Assembly: GCA_029551145.1 (NCBI GenBank)
Contig: JAKPGA010000004.1
Span: 62,001 to 126,000 of the forward strand
Source of the DNA: Thermotogota bacterium
GTDB taxonomy: Bacteria; Thermotogota; Thermotogae; Thermotogales; DSM-5069
DNA: 64,000 nucleotides
Direction of reading: 5' to 3'
The translations under genes and the position numbers were made by a program. The notes beneath the pieces are model-generated. The model saw nothing but the letters and a program-made list of their open reading frames with translations. It was not told the DNA's origin and searched no databases. Each line of letters opens with the position of its first letter. The first letter of the stretch is position 1. Below are positions 9,438 through 17,486 of this stretch, one piece after another.

Positions 9438-10409
9438 TCAGTACTCCTGTTCTGGGTCAACAAGATTGATTACTTCGCCTTTGCTTAAAAACGCGTGCAA
9501 TACATCGAATGTCTCATTCATGACACCTTCGCTTCCTTCCTCTGTGTATCCACCAACGTGCGGTGAAAGAACAACATTTCTGAGTGTGTTGAAGGGGTAC
9601 CGACTTGGTAGTATCACTTCATCACTGTTCTTGGGGTACAGATACCAGGTGTCTATGGCTGCTCCTGCGAGAATTTCATTTTTGAGTGCTTCAAAAAATG
9701 CCTTCTCATCGATTATATCTCCTCTTGACACGTTTATCAGATACTTTCCCTTCATCCTGTGCAGTCTTTGGGCATCAAACAAATTCTTGGTCTGCTTTGT
9801 CAGCGGAAGGGCTATGAAAATCACATCACTTACCTCAATTGCCCAATCAAGATCAGAAGTTATATCTGAATGTTCCATCGGCGCAGACCTTTTCACACCT
9901 ATGATCTTGCAGTTGAAGGGCTTCAAAAGCTTGGACAGCTCCTCTCCAATGTGTCCCATTCCCACGATGCAGACCGTTTTATTTCTCAATGAGAACCAAT
10001 AGTCTTGTTCGGGAGAACCAATTGAGTAGCCATGCCAGATACCATGTCGCAAATCTTGGTCGTACTCGACAACTCTTCCAAGAAGGCTCAAAGATAAAGC
10101 CAGTGCACGTTCAGCAACAACGGGGGCATTGGCATGGCAATTGCTGACCTTTATGTTTTTCTTTCTAATCGCTTCCCAGTCAAGCGCGTTCACACCAGCC
10201 ATTGGCACGATTATCAACTTGAGGTTTGAGGACTCGATCTCTTCCTTGGAAAGTCTTGGTGCGACCACTACATCGGCATCCTTTATTAACGAACGAGGTA
10301 AAGGATTTGAAAAATACCCTTCGAAGCGAACATCTTTGTAGGAGTTCTTCAGCTTTTCTATCTTGGTCAACCATTTATCGTTGATTCTATTCAAGAAAAG
10401 CACCAACAA
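9438..10409 (-). CDS. D-isomer-specific 2-hydroxyacid dehydrogenase family protein
   Basis: NAD(P)-dependent dehydrogenase of the formate/glycerate/phosphoglycerate dehydrogenase superfamily, about 323 residues. The substrate-binding N-terminal part includes VPMAGVNALDW, the Rossmann GMGHIGEEL binds NAD, the catalytic arginine lies in NVSRGDIID, and the catalytic histidine in LSPHVGG. The usual acidic residue in the DVFxxEP segment is not obvious: this protein has IDTWYLYPKN there. The substrate cannot be deduced and it need not be a serine-pathway PGDH. A TTG at 10409 is chosen because AGGAGGTGG lies just upstream; earlier in-frame codons run into the GNAT gene. Confidence 0.87.
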   Translation of the reverse strand: MLVLFLNRINDKWLTKIEKLKNSYKDVRFEGYFSNPLPRSLIKDADVVVAPRLSKEEIESSNLKLIIVPMAGVNALDWEAIRKKNIKVSNCHANAPVVAERALALSLSLLGRVVEYDQDLRHGIWHGYSIGSPEQDYWFSLRNKTVCIVGMGHIGEELSKLLKPFNCKIIGVKRSAPMEHSDITSDLDWAIEVSDVIFIALPLTKQTKNLFDAQRLHRMKGKYLINVSRGDIIDEKAFFEALKNEILAGAAIDTWYLYPKNSDEVILPSRYPFNTLRNVVLSPHVGGYTEEGSEGVMNETFDVLHAFLSKGEVINLVDPEQEY

Positions 10410-10422
10410 CCTCTTCCACCTC

Positions 10423-11268
10423 CTAATACAGGTGCAGCACCATTTCAAGCTGTGTGAGAACTTTTTCAAATCCAATCTTTAGAGCAGCATTGTAGAGAGG
10501 ATCGTCTTCAGGAATATTCGCCATAGAACACACTGTTTTATTCTCAACATCGCACACATAGTTTACGGCCTCATCGAGTAGAGAAACATATGACTCCCTG
10601 TTTCTGGCAGGTGCACAGTCAACGATGAACGCATTCTGTTCAGTTGCACCCCAAACGACGTATCCTTGATCTTTCAAAAGGTTGGTTCTTGCCATTTTGT
10701 ATCTACTGCTTGCCAAGAGCAGAGTTGCCGGCTCACGTTGCCAGTTAGGATGTCTTGAGAGATTTATCATCGCTTCTACAGAGATCTGGTGTATCCATCT
10801 TGGATCTGCTCTGAAAAACGATACTTTTCTGACAGGCACAGGGTTTTCTTTGACCATTGAGAAGAGTCTTCTGGTGGTTCTAAAGCCATTCTTTTCGTAA
10901 AATCGGATTGCCCTTGTCTCTGTTTCAAGAACCTCGAGTACAACAGACTCTGCTTTCTTCCATCTCAATGATTCAAGGGCGTGTTCCAGTATTCTATAAG
11001 CAAGACCAGTGCCTCTCTCTTCTTTCACCACTCCCATGGCATCGATTCTTCCTCTGTTCTTTCTCAGACAACACACGATAAACCCAACGGGTCTGTCATC
11101 CTTCAAGAATACAAAGGAATCGGTGAGAGAGATAGAATTCTCACGGGCATCGAGGTTAAAACTCAGTGTATCCCAGTTGATTGGTACAGGGTAATCACTG
11201 AAGATCTCATTGACAAGATCGAGAAATCGCACAATGGGAAACTCCGCCAACAGTTTGACGGACTCCAT
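10423..11268 (-). CDS. GNAT family N-acetyltransferase
   Basis: Acetyl-CoA-dependent acetyltransferase of unknown substrate, 281 residues. The GNAT core covers about residues 20-140, with the acetyl-CoA pyrophosphate-binding loop VVKEERGTGLAYRI (RGxGxA type) and the following motif B region (FYEKNGF). The second half (about 145-281) is a separate, weakly GNAT-like or family-specific domain. ATG start with RBS AAGGTGGTGATCGA. It lies between fliS and the dehydrogenase gene on the same strand with short spacing, so it is probably co-transcribed, though no functional link is evident. Confidence 0.85.
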   Translation of the reverse strand: MESVKLLAEFPIVRFLDLVNEIFSDYPVPINWDTLSFNLDARENSISLTDSFVFLKDDRPVGFIVCCLRKNRGRIDAMGVVKEERGTGLAYRILEHALESLRWKKAESVVLEVLETETRAIRFYEKNGFRTTRRLFSMVKENPVPVRKVSFFRADPRWIHQISVEAMINLSRHPNWQREPATLLLASSRYKMARTNLLKDQGYVVWGATEQNAFIVDCAPARNRESYVSLLDEAVNYVCDVENKTVCSMANIPEDDPLYNAALKIGFEKVLTQLEMVLHLY

Positions 11269-11286
11269 TCGATCACCACCTTCTTA

Positions 11287-11697
11287 TCAAATAGAGATGT
11301 TCAGGTGATTGTCTTTGTCTTGTTTCAACGCGCTTGTGGTGGATTTCATCGCTGTTCTCCAGGCATCCAATAGTTCCTCAAAGTATCCCAGGACCTCGTC
11401 TATCTTTTGCGTGTCCTTTTTGACCGAGGCTTCGATCAAGGTTCTGTACATATAACTATACAGCGATCTGAGACCTTTGGCAATCTCTCCACCCTTTTCG
11501 ATGTCAAGTGAGATATTCAACTCGGTGACTATGTCCTGAGCTCTCTTTATCTTCTCGTTTGTGGTGATGAAATCGTTTTTGTTCAAGGCATCTTTGGCGT
11601 CTTTGAGAACTTCAATAGCTTTTTCGTACATCATTTCGATCAATTTCATAGGGCTTGCAGTTTTCACCGCGTTCTCTATATAGTAGTCTTTCATCAC
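11287..11697 (-). CDS. fliS: Flagellar export chaperone FliS
   Basis: Cytosolic chaperone that binds the C-terminus of flagellin and keeps it unpolymerised until export. The 136-residue all-helical protein has the FliS landmarks: YYIENAVKTASPMKLIEMMYE at the N-terminus (the YxxxxxxTASPxxLIxMLYD motif) and a helical bundle ending in LLDAWRTAMKS. The start is a GTG at 11697 with the next codon ATG also possible; GGGAGGTG is 8 nt upstream of the GTG. It overlaps the upstream unknown gene by 4 nt. FliD, often its neighbour, is not in the window. Confidence 0.93.
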   Translation of the reverse strand: MMKDYYIENAVKTASPMKLIEMMYEKAIEVLKDAKDALNKNDFITTNEKIKRAQDIVTELNISLDIEKGGEIAKGLRSLYSYMYRTLIEASVKKDTQKIDEVLGYFEELLDAWRTAMKSTTSALKQDKDNHLNISI

Positions 11698-12275
11698 TGT
11701 GAATGCACCTCCCTGATCTTGGAGAGAGCCAGTTCAAAGAAATCCTGATAGGATTTCAGAACTATTGGAAGATCGTTTTCGATGGAGTTTGCTATCTCTG
11801 AAATATCTTGAACTTCAAGGGTGCCGAGGAATTTCTTCAATCTTACTAAGATGCCAGACGTATCGATGTTCGGTAGTTCCACTATTCTGTAGATACTCTG
11901 CCTTAGGCTGTCCAATGCCGATATACTTTCCGAAAGGCTCTCTATGTCTTTGAAGGACTTTGCGTGACCAGATCTGAGAGATTGCGCAACACTTGGCAAA
12001 AGCCCAATCGCAGTTTCTATGTAGTCAAGAATACCAGGAAGAATCTCAGATAGATATTCAACGGGTGTCGCGAATTCCATGGTTATTTCTGTGTTTTCTT
12101 CAAGCGGCGAATCTTTGAGCTCTGAAACCTTTTGCGCTGGAACTTGGATATTGTCAATCACCAGTGATTTTAAAACCTTATCTTTTGGGGCTATTTCATC
12201 GTACAACTTGCCAAAGGTTGCAAACTCTTTTGCCTGAAAACTCATTTTCTCTCCGTTGATTATCACGGTAACCAT
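11694..12275 (-). CDS. Unknown protein encoded with FliS
   Basis: I do not recognise a family. The 193-residue protein has an N-terminal region of about 75 residues with short beta-like segments, possibly ubiquitin-like (VTVIINGEKMSF, then LVIDNIQVPAQKVSEL and ITMEFATPVE). A predicted helical region of about 115 residues follows (LPGILDYIETAIGLLPSVAQ, then ISALDSLRQSIYRIVEL). There are no cysteines, signal peptide or membrane segments, so it is probably cytosolic. ATG start with GGGAGTGATC. The 4-nt overlap with fliS suggests translational coupling and a possible flagellar role, but this is inference from context. Confidence 0.72.
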   Translation of the reverse strand: MVTVIINGEKMSFQAKEFATFGKLYDEIAPKDKVLKSLVIDNIQVPAQKVSELKDSPLEENTEITMEFATPVEYLSEILPGILDYIETAIGLLPSVAQSLRSGHAKSFKDIESLSESISALDSLRQSIYRIVELPNIDTSGILVRLKKFLGTLEVQDISEIANSIENDLPIVLKSYQDFFELALSKIREVHSQ

Positions 12276-12276
12276 T

Positions 12277-12807
12277 TCAGATCACTCCCTTTTCTTTTGC
12301 CAAGAAAACCAAAGACAAAGTCTTCGCGTCAACGATTTGTCCATCCAAACATTTGACAAGAACTTCAGAAGGTCGCAGTATTTCCACCTTCAATATCTCA
12401 TCTTGGTCAAGATTCTGTTCTGTCTTCACAAGGTCCTGAGCCAAATACAGATAGATCTTTTCGTTGGAGAAACCAGGTGTTGTGTAAATGTATCCGACGT
12501 ATTCCATTTTCAGTGCTTTGAATCCTGTCTCTTCTTCGAGTTCTCTTGAGGCGCATTCTTCTGGAGACTCGTTTTCATCGAGTTTGCCAGCCGGGACCTC
12601 AAGAAGCTCAGTGCCGACAGGATATCTGAACTGCTTCACTAAGATTACACTGCCATCTTGTAATATGGGTAACACAGCAACTGCACCTGGGTGAAAAACC
12701 ACCTCGCGCGTTGATCTATACCCATTCTGCAAGAGAACCTGATCAACTTTGACTGTCAAAATCTTACCTTTAAAAATCTGCTGACTCTCTAATAACTTTT
12801 CGGACAA
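12277..12807 (-). CDS. Nudix hydrolase, ADP-ribose pyrophosphatase type
   Basis: Cleaves nucleoside-diphosphate derivatives, most likely ADP-ribose, to AMP and a sugar phosphate, with Mg. The Nudix box has the consensus GX5EX7REUXEEXGU (starting at GKLDENE and running through RELEEETGF). Upstream lie the ADPRase-type segments VVFHPGAVAVLP and QFRYPVGTELLEVPAG. About 176 residues, typical for NudF-like enzymes. A TTG at 12807 is preferred because AAGGAG lies 8 nt upstream; the GTG at 12816 overlaps that RBS and the smc stop. It lies immediately downstream of smc. Confidence 0.9.
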   Translation of the reverse strand: MSEKLLESQQIFKGKILTVKVDQVLLQNGYRSTREVVFHPGAVAVLPILQDGSVILVKQFRYPVGTELLEVPAGKLDENESPEECASRELEEETGFKALKMEYVGYIYTTPGFSNEKIYLYLAQDLVKTEQNLDQDEILKVEILRPSEVLVKCLDGQIVDAKTLSLVFLAKEKGVI

Positions 12808-12812
12808 AATCC

Positions 12813-15800
12813 TCACTCCTTGACAGCTACATTTTCTATTTCAACGGGTACGACATTGGAGACACCGTCGATCATCGTCACTCCGTGCAGCAAATCAGCA
12901 CTCTCCATGACAACTTTGTTGTGTGTTATCACGACGAATTGAGCCTTCGTTGATCCGTCTTCGAGCAACCTCTTAAATCGCTCTGCATTGAACTCGTCTA
13001 AGGGAGCATCGATCTCGTCAAGCACATAGAATGGACTTGGCTTCACCTCCAACAACGCGAAAAGCAAGGCTATGCCGACCAGTGCCTTCTCTCCACCTGA
13101 AAGCAGTTGGAGCTTTTGAATTCTCTTTCCCGGTTTTTTGACCGAGATCTCTACACCCGCTTCAAGGATATCTTTACCAGGTTCGATTCGTATTTCACCT
13201 TCACCACCTGCGAAGAGCAGCGAAATGAAATAATTGAACTTGGTGTTGACCTGCTCATAGACATCCAACAGCCTGTTTCTGGCTTCTTCATCTGTTCGTT
13301 TGATCAGATCGTTTATCTTTTCTTTTGCATCTTCAAGATCCTTCTTTTGTATTGCAAGGTCGTTGTACTTGCTCTCAACCTGGTTGTATTCATCTATGGC
13401 AAGCAAGTCAACTGGTCCCAGGTATTTTATCTTGTTCTGCAGATCTTCCAGTTCATTCTTGAGAGCTTCCAGTCTCTCAGCCTCAAGTTCCTCAGCTTCA
13501 AGAGCCGTCTGTTCGTCTACCTCTCCTATGAGTTGCTGTATTTTGTTCTGTACCTCTTGGATAGACAGTTCAAGATGGTGTAGGTATTCCCTTGATTTCT
13601 CGCGCTCTTCCTTCATCTGTTGCATCTTTTTTTCCAGTTCATCCAACTGGGCCAGCTTCTGATCTTTGTCACTCCTCTGCATTCTCATCGTTTCAAAAAG
13701 GTTTTCTGTCTCCTTCTTGACCGTCTCCAGTTCTCTTTGGTTCTCCAGCATCGTATTTCTGAGACGATCGATCTCCTTCTCGATTTCCTCTGACTGTGAA
13801 GCGAGCTGTAGTGATTCTTCCTCTAATCTTTGTTTTTGATCCCTGAGTCTGGCCAACTCTGATTCGTAATGCAATTTTCTTTCCAGCAGGCTGGTGACCT
13901 CAGCCTTGAGTTGCGAATACTGTGTGGATATCTCTTCAATTACCTGCTTTTCGGAAGACAGCTGTTCATCAAAGTCCTTCAACTCTGACTCGTACGATGT
14001 TACTTTCAAGGAGAGTTCCTCAAGCTCCGAGAGAATACTCTCTCTTCTCATTTGCATTCCTTCTGACTTCAAAAGGTAACCTCTCTTCAGTTGCTCCAGT
14101 GAATTGATCTCTTTACTGAGCTCTTCTACAGTCTTGCTCAGTTCCTCAATCATTCTTTTTGTCGAACTTCCCTCTGCGATAACGTCGGTGAGTTCTCTCT
14201 CAACGAGCCTTTCTTGATTGGTCAGGGTCTGAACCTCTTGGTCGATTTGGTTCAGCTTCTGTTGATGCAGTCTCTCAATCGAAGAAAGCTCTAATCTTTG
14301 AGTTGCTATCTCATTCAATCTCAGTTTTCTTTTGACAAGTGAATCGGTTCTTTCAACTTCAACCTCGCCACCAGTTATCGATCCGTGCTGGCCTATTATT
14401 TCGCCATTCAGTGTTGCCATACGGCATCTGACCTTGTAACGCTTCTTTATGTCGACGGCATCGTCCAGTGTCTTGACTATGATGTCATTCCCAAAAAGAT
14501 ACCCTGGAAGTGCCATGAACTGCTGGTTGACTCGAACAATCTGCGCTGCATAACCAACAAAACCCGGATGACGCTCGATCTCTCTCATACCACTGAAGTG
14601 CGATTCTATCAAGTCCAGTGGTAAAAAGGTGACACGTCCAACCTTCTCACTGTTCAGCCATTCGATGACTTTTTTAGCAGTGTTGGCGTTGTCAACTACG
14701 ACATGTTGAACGGCACCACCCAGCAAAACTTCTATGGCTTTGGCATATTCAGCTGGGAAACTCACCAAATTGCCAACCACATCGAAGACTCCATCGAATT
14801 CTCCTTCTGCCTTCTTTGCGAAGATGGCTCTGACCGATCTGGTGTAACCTTCGTAGGTCTGTATTCTGTATCTTATCTTTGCCTCTTCTTCGTCGAGGTT
14901 TCTCAGCGAACGCTTGATATTGTCAAGTTGCTCGAAGGTTGATCTCTTTTCGTTGGAGAGTTCTGAGAGTCTTTCTCTCACAGATTGAAGCTCTTTTGCA
15001 AGCGAGGCTTCTCTGTCACCTGAGGTCTTCAGTTTTTCCAGTAGAGCCGAGAGTTCCTCCTGAAGACCGGACAGCCTCTTTTGTTTCAGATCAAGTTGCG
15101 AGTCTATCATTGCGGTACGCTTTGACAGATCATCAAGACCTTCTTCTATTCTTGAAAGCTCACCTTCCAAAGACAGCTTCTCTTTATTTGCCAGATCTCT
15201 CTTTTCTTTGAGGGCGAGCAATTGCTTTTCTTTTTCTGAGTACCTTGAAATGATTTCATTTCTGCTCTGTTCAACCTTTGTCAACTCGCTCTCTTTTGAT
15301 CCTATCTCATCTATCAAGGCTTTGAAGATGAGGTTGAGCTCATCGCTTCTTTTGTCGATCGTCGCTATCTGCTCTTTGGCAGAGTCAAGCCGTGTGGTCG
15401 TCTCAACGAATTTGGTTTCTCTCTCGTTCAATCTCCTTGAATACATTTCCCTTAATTCCATCAAGGTCGTCTGTCTTTTCTTGTAATCTTCCAACAGATT
15501 TGTGAAGCCCTCAATCTCCTTGTCGACATTGGCAAACTCCTGCTTCAAAGTTGACCAATTCGTTTCTATGTTCAGCAGCTGCTTTTGAAGATCTTTAATC
15601 TTCTCTGAAGTTTCAGCGTGCTGATTTTGAAGATGAGATAGTCTTTTCATCTCCTTTTTGAGCACGTTACCGTAGTACAGCTTCTTTACCTGTTCAAGTC
15701 TTGCTGAGTACTCTTGATATCGCTCTGCTCTTTTGGCTTTGAGATACAAAGACTTTCTCTGTCTATCGAGCTCGTAAAGTAGGTCCTGAACTCGTGTCAG

Positions 15801-16340
15801 GTTGCTGTTAACAACTTCAAGTCTTGCCATGGACTCCTTCTTTTTTTCTCTGTAAAAGGCCGTCTCTGCAGCTTCTTCCAGTAGCAACCTGAGCTCCTCG
15901 GGAGAGGCGTTCACTATTCTCTCGATCTGTCCCTGCCCAGCTATGGAATAGAATTCCTTGCCTATGCCGGTACCGATGAATTTCTCGTGGATATCTTTGA
16001 GCCTCACAGTTTCTCCGTTCAGCATGTACAGGTTTTTCCCGTCATTTGTGAGCATTCGTGAGACGACAATTCTATCATTTTCGTTTTCGAAGACGATCTC
16101 GACATAGGCACTTGAAGCTGCCGGCATCGTACTCGATCCCGCGAAGATCACATCGTATTTCTCATCTGCCCTGAGTTGCTTCATTGATTGCTCACCAAAA
16201 ACCCATCTTATTGCATCGACTATATTCGATTTTCCACCACCGTTTGGACCAACGATGGCCGTAACCTTGTCTGCGAAATACAACCTGGTTGGCTTGGCAA
16301 AGGATTTAAAACCATGCAGGGTCATGCTCAAAAGTTTCAC
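12813..16340 (-). CDS. smc: Chromosome segregation ATPase Smc
   Basis: Structural-maintenance-of-chromosomes ATPase that, with ScpA and ScpB, organises and helps segregate the chromosome. The 1175-residue protein has the full layout: N-terminal head with Walker A GPNGGGKSNIVDAIRW near residue 31, a long coiled coil, a hinge in the middle (about 495-650, with GEFDGVFDVVGNLV and a GG-rich GEIIGQHGSITGGEVEV), a second coiled coil, and a C-terminal head with signature LLSGGEKALVGIALLFAL and Walker B FYVLDEIDAPLD. GTG start with GGGGGG 6 nt upstream. It is complete, with no scp genes nearby. Confidence 0.96.
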   Translation of the reverse strand: MKLLSMTLHGFKSFAKPTRLYFADKVTAIVGPNGGGKSNIVDAIRWVFGEQSMKQLRADEKYDVIFAGSSTMPAASSAYVEIVFENENDRIVVSRMLTNDGKNLYMLNGETVRLKDIHEKFIGTGIGKEFYSIAGQGQIERIVNASPEELRLLLEEAAETAFYREKKKESMARLEVVNSNLTRVQDLLYELDRQRKSLYLKAKRAERYQEYSARLEQVKKLYYGNVLKKEMKRLSHLQNQHAETSEKIKDLQKQLLNIETNWSTLKQEFANVDKEIEGFTNLLEDYKKRQTTLMELREMYSRRLNERETKFVETTTRLDSAKEQIATIDKRSDELNLIFKALIDEIGSKESELTKVEQSRNEIISRYSEKEKQLLALKEKRDLANKEKLSLEGELSRIEEGLDDLSKRTAMIDSQLDLKQKRLSGLQEELSALLEKLKTSGDREASLAKELQSVRERLSELSNEKRSTFEQLDNIKRSLRNLDEEEAKIRYRIQTYEGYTRSVRAIFAKKAEGEFDGVFDVVGNLVSFPAEYAKAIEVLLGGAVQHVVVDNANTAKKVIEWLNSEKVGRVTFLPLDLIESHFSGMREIERHPGFVGYAAQIVRVNQQFMALPGYLFGNDIIVKTLDDAVDIKKRYKVRCRMATLNGEIIGQHGSITGGEVEVERTDSLVKRKLRLNEIATQRLELSSIERLHQQKLNQIDQEVQTLTNQERLVERELTDVIAEGSSTKRMIEELSKTVEELSKEINSLEQLKRGYLLKSEGMQMRRESILSELEELSLKVTSYESELKDFDEQLSSEKQVIEEISTQYSQLKAEVTSLLERKLHYESELARLRDQKQRLEEESLQLASQSEEIEKEIDRLRNTMLENQRELETVKKETENLFETMRMQRSDKDQKLAQLDELEKKMQQMKEEREKSREYLHHLELSIQEVQNKIQQLIGEVDEQTALEAEELEAERLEALKNELEDLQNKIKYLGPVDLLAIDEYNQVESKYNDLAIQKKDLEDAKEKINDLIKRTDEEARNRLLDVYEQVNTKFNYFISLLFAGGEGEIRIEPGKDILEAGVEISVKKPGKRIQKLQLLSGGEKALVGIALLFALLEVKPSPFYVLDEIDAPLDEFNAERFKRLLEDGSTKAQFVVITHNKVVMESADLLHGVTMIDGVSNVVPVEIENVAVKE

Positions 16341-16358
16341 ACCCGCTACCCCCCTCTT

Positions 16359-17486
16359 TCACAGTGAATAAACCTTCTTTCCGCAGACGAAGGTGGCAAC
16401 AACATTCAAATCCTCATCCAGAGCAACAAGGTCTGCACATTTACCCATCTTTATTTGCCCACTGTCAAGGTTGCTCGATCTTGCAGCCGACTGAGTTGCC
16501 ATGGTTATGGCATCTTTGACGGGAACATCCAATTTGACAACCACATTTCTAACTGCTTCATCCAAGGTCAGTGTACTCCCCGCAAGACTCTGATCTTCTT
16601 TGGTTCTTGCGATCTTGTCCTTGACTATTACCTGAAGTTCACCGAGTGAGTATTCTCCATCTTCAAGACCGGTGGCTGCCATCGAATCCGTTACCAAAAC
16701 ACATCTTGAAGGTCCCTTTGCATTGATGACCAGCTTTATCGCCGCAGGGTGGACATGGATCATATCGCAGATGAGCTCACAAAAGACTCTCTTATCTGTG
16801 AGTACCGCACCGACTACGCCAGGGTCTCTATGTGAAAAACTCCTCATCGCGTTGAAGACATGGGTCGCCCTTGTGCATCCATTCTCTATTGCAGCGATGG
16901 TCTCATCGTATGTCGCATTCGTATGTGCGATGGTTGTGACTATTCGCTTTTGTTTCAGAAGATCTATCGCTTTGTGAGAGCCATCCAATTCTGGTGCAAT
17001 GGCAAAAATCTTTACAGTATCTCCGAAGGATTTGACAAACCGTGATAGTTCTTCAAAATCTGGTTTCTTCAATAGATCTTCTTTATGTGCGCCTTTCTTG
17101 GTCGGGTTCAAATAAGGACCTTCAACGTAGAGACCAGCCGCCTTGGCACCGAATGGCTGCAACTTCATGAACTGTTGCACAGTTCTTGCAACCTGTGATA
17201 TCTTCTCAAAGGTATCGGAGACCGTCGTAGGCAAGAAGGTTGTCACACCATGTCTTGCGTAAAAGAGTGACAGTTTCTGAAGATCGTCGATTGAGAGATT
17301 CATAATATCTATTCCAATGGCACCGTGCGTGTGGCTGTCGATGAAACCGGGAGCAAGCAAGGGAAAACGTAGATCACAATGAACCTTCGATCTTTTAATT
17401 TCTTGGACAACACCGTTTTCCACGACCAAACACATATCTTGATAGACCTTAGTAGGTGTGAAGAGTTTTTCAAATCTTATAATCAT
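16359..17486 (-). CDS. nagA: N-acetylglucosamine-6-phosphate deacetylase
   Basis: Hydrolyses GlcNAc-6-phosphate to glucosamine-6-phosphate and acetate, feeding amino sugars from wall recycling or uptake into glycolysis or new wall synthesis. The 375-residue amidohydrolase shows the metal-binding DSHTHGAIGIDI near residue 53, the glutamate in GLYVEGPYLNP, substrate/metal histidines in TIAHTNAT and CTRATHVFNAM, and the catalytic aspartate in LVTDSMAATG. The ATG overlaps the stop of the SLBB-protein gene by 4 nt, with GGGGTTGATC as RBS. No nagB is present in the window. Confidence 0.95.
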   Translation of the reverse strand: MIIRFEKLFTPTKVYQDMCLVVENGVVQEIKRSKVHCDLRFPLLAPGFIDSHTHGAIGIDIMNLSIDDLQKLSLFYARHGVTTFLPTTVSDTFEKISQVARTVQQFMKLQPFGAKAAGLYVEGPYLNPTKKGAHKEDLLKKPDFEELSRFVKSFGDTVKIFAIAPELDGSHKAIDLLKQKRIVTTIAHTNATYDETIAAIENGCTRATHVFNAMRSFSHRDPGVVGAVLTDKRVFCELICDMIHVHPAAIKLVINAKGPSRCVLVTDSMAATGLEDGEYSLGELQVIVKDKIARTKEDQSLAGSTLTLDEAVRNVVVKLDVPVKDAITMATQSAARSSNLDSGQIKMGKCADLVALDEDLNVVATFVCGKKVYSL

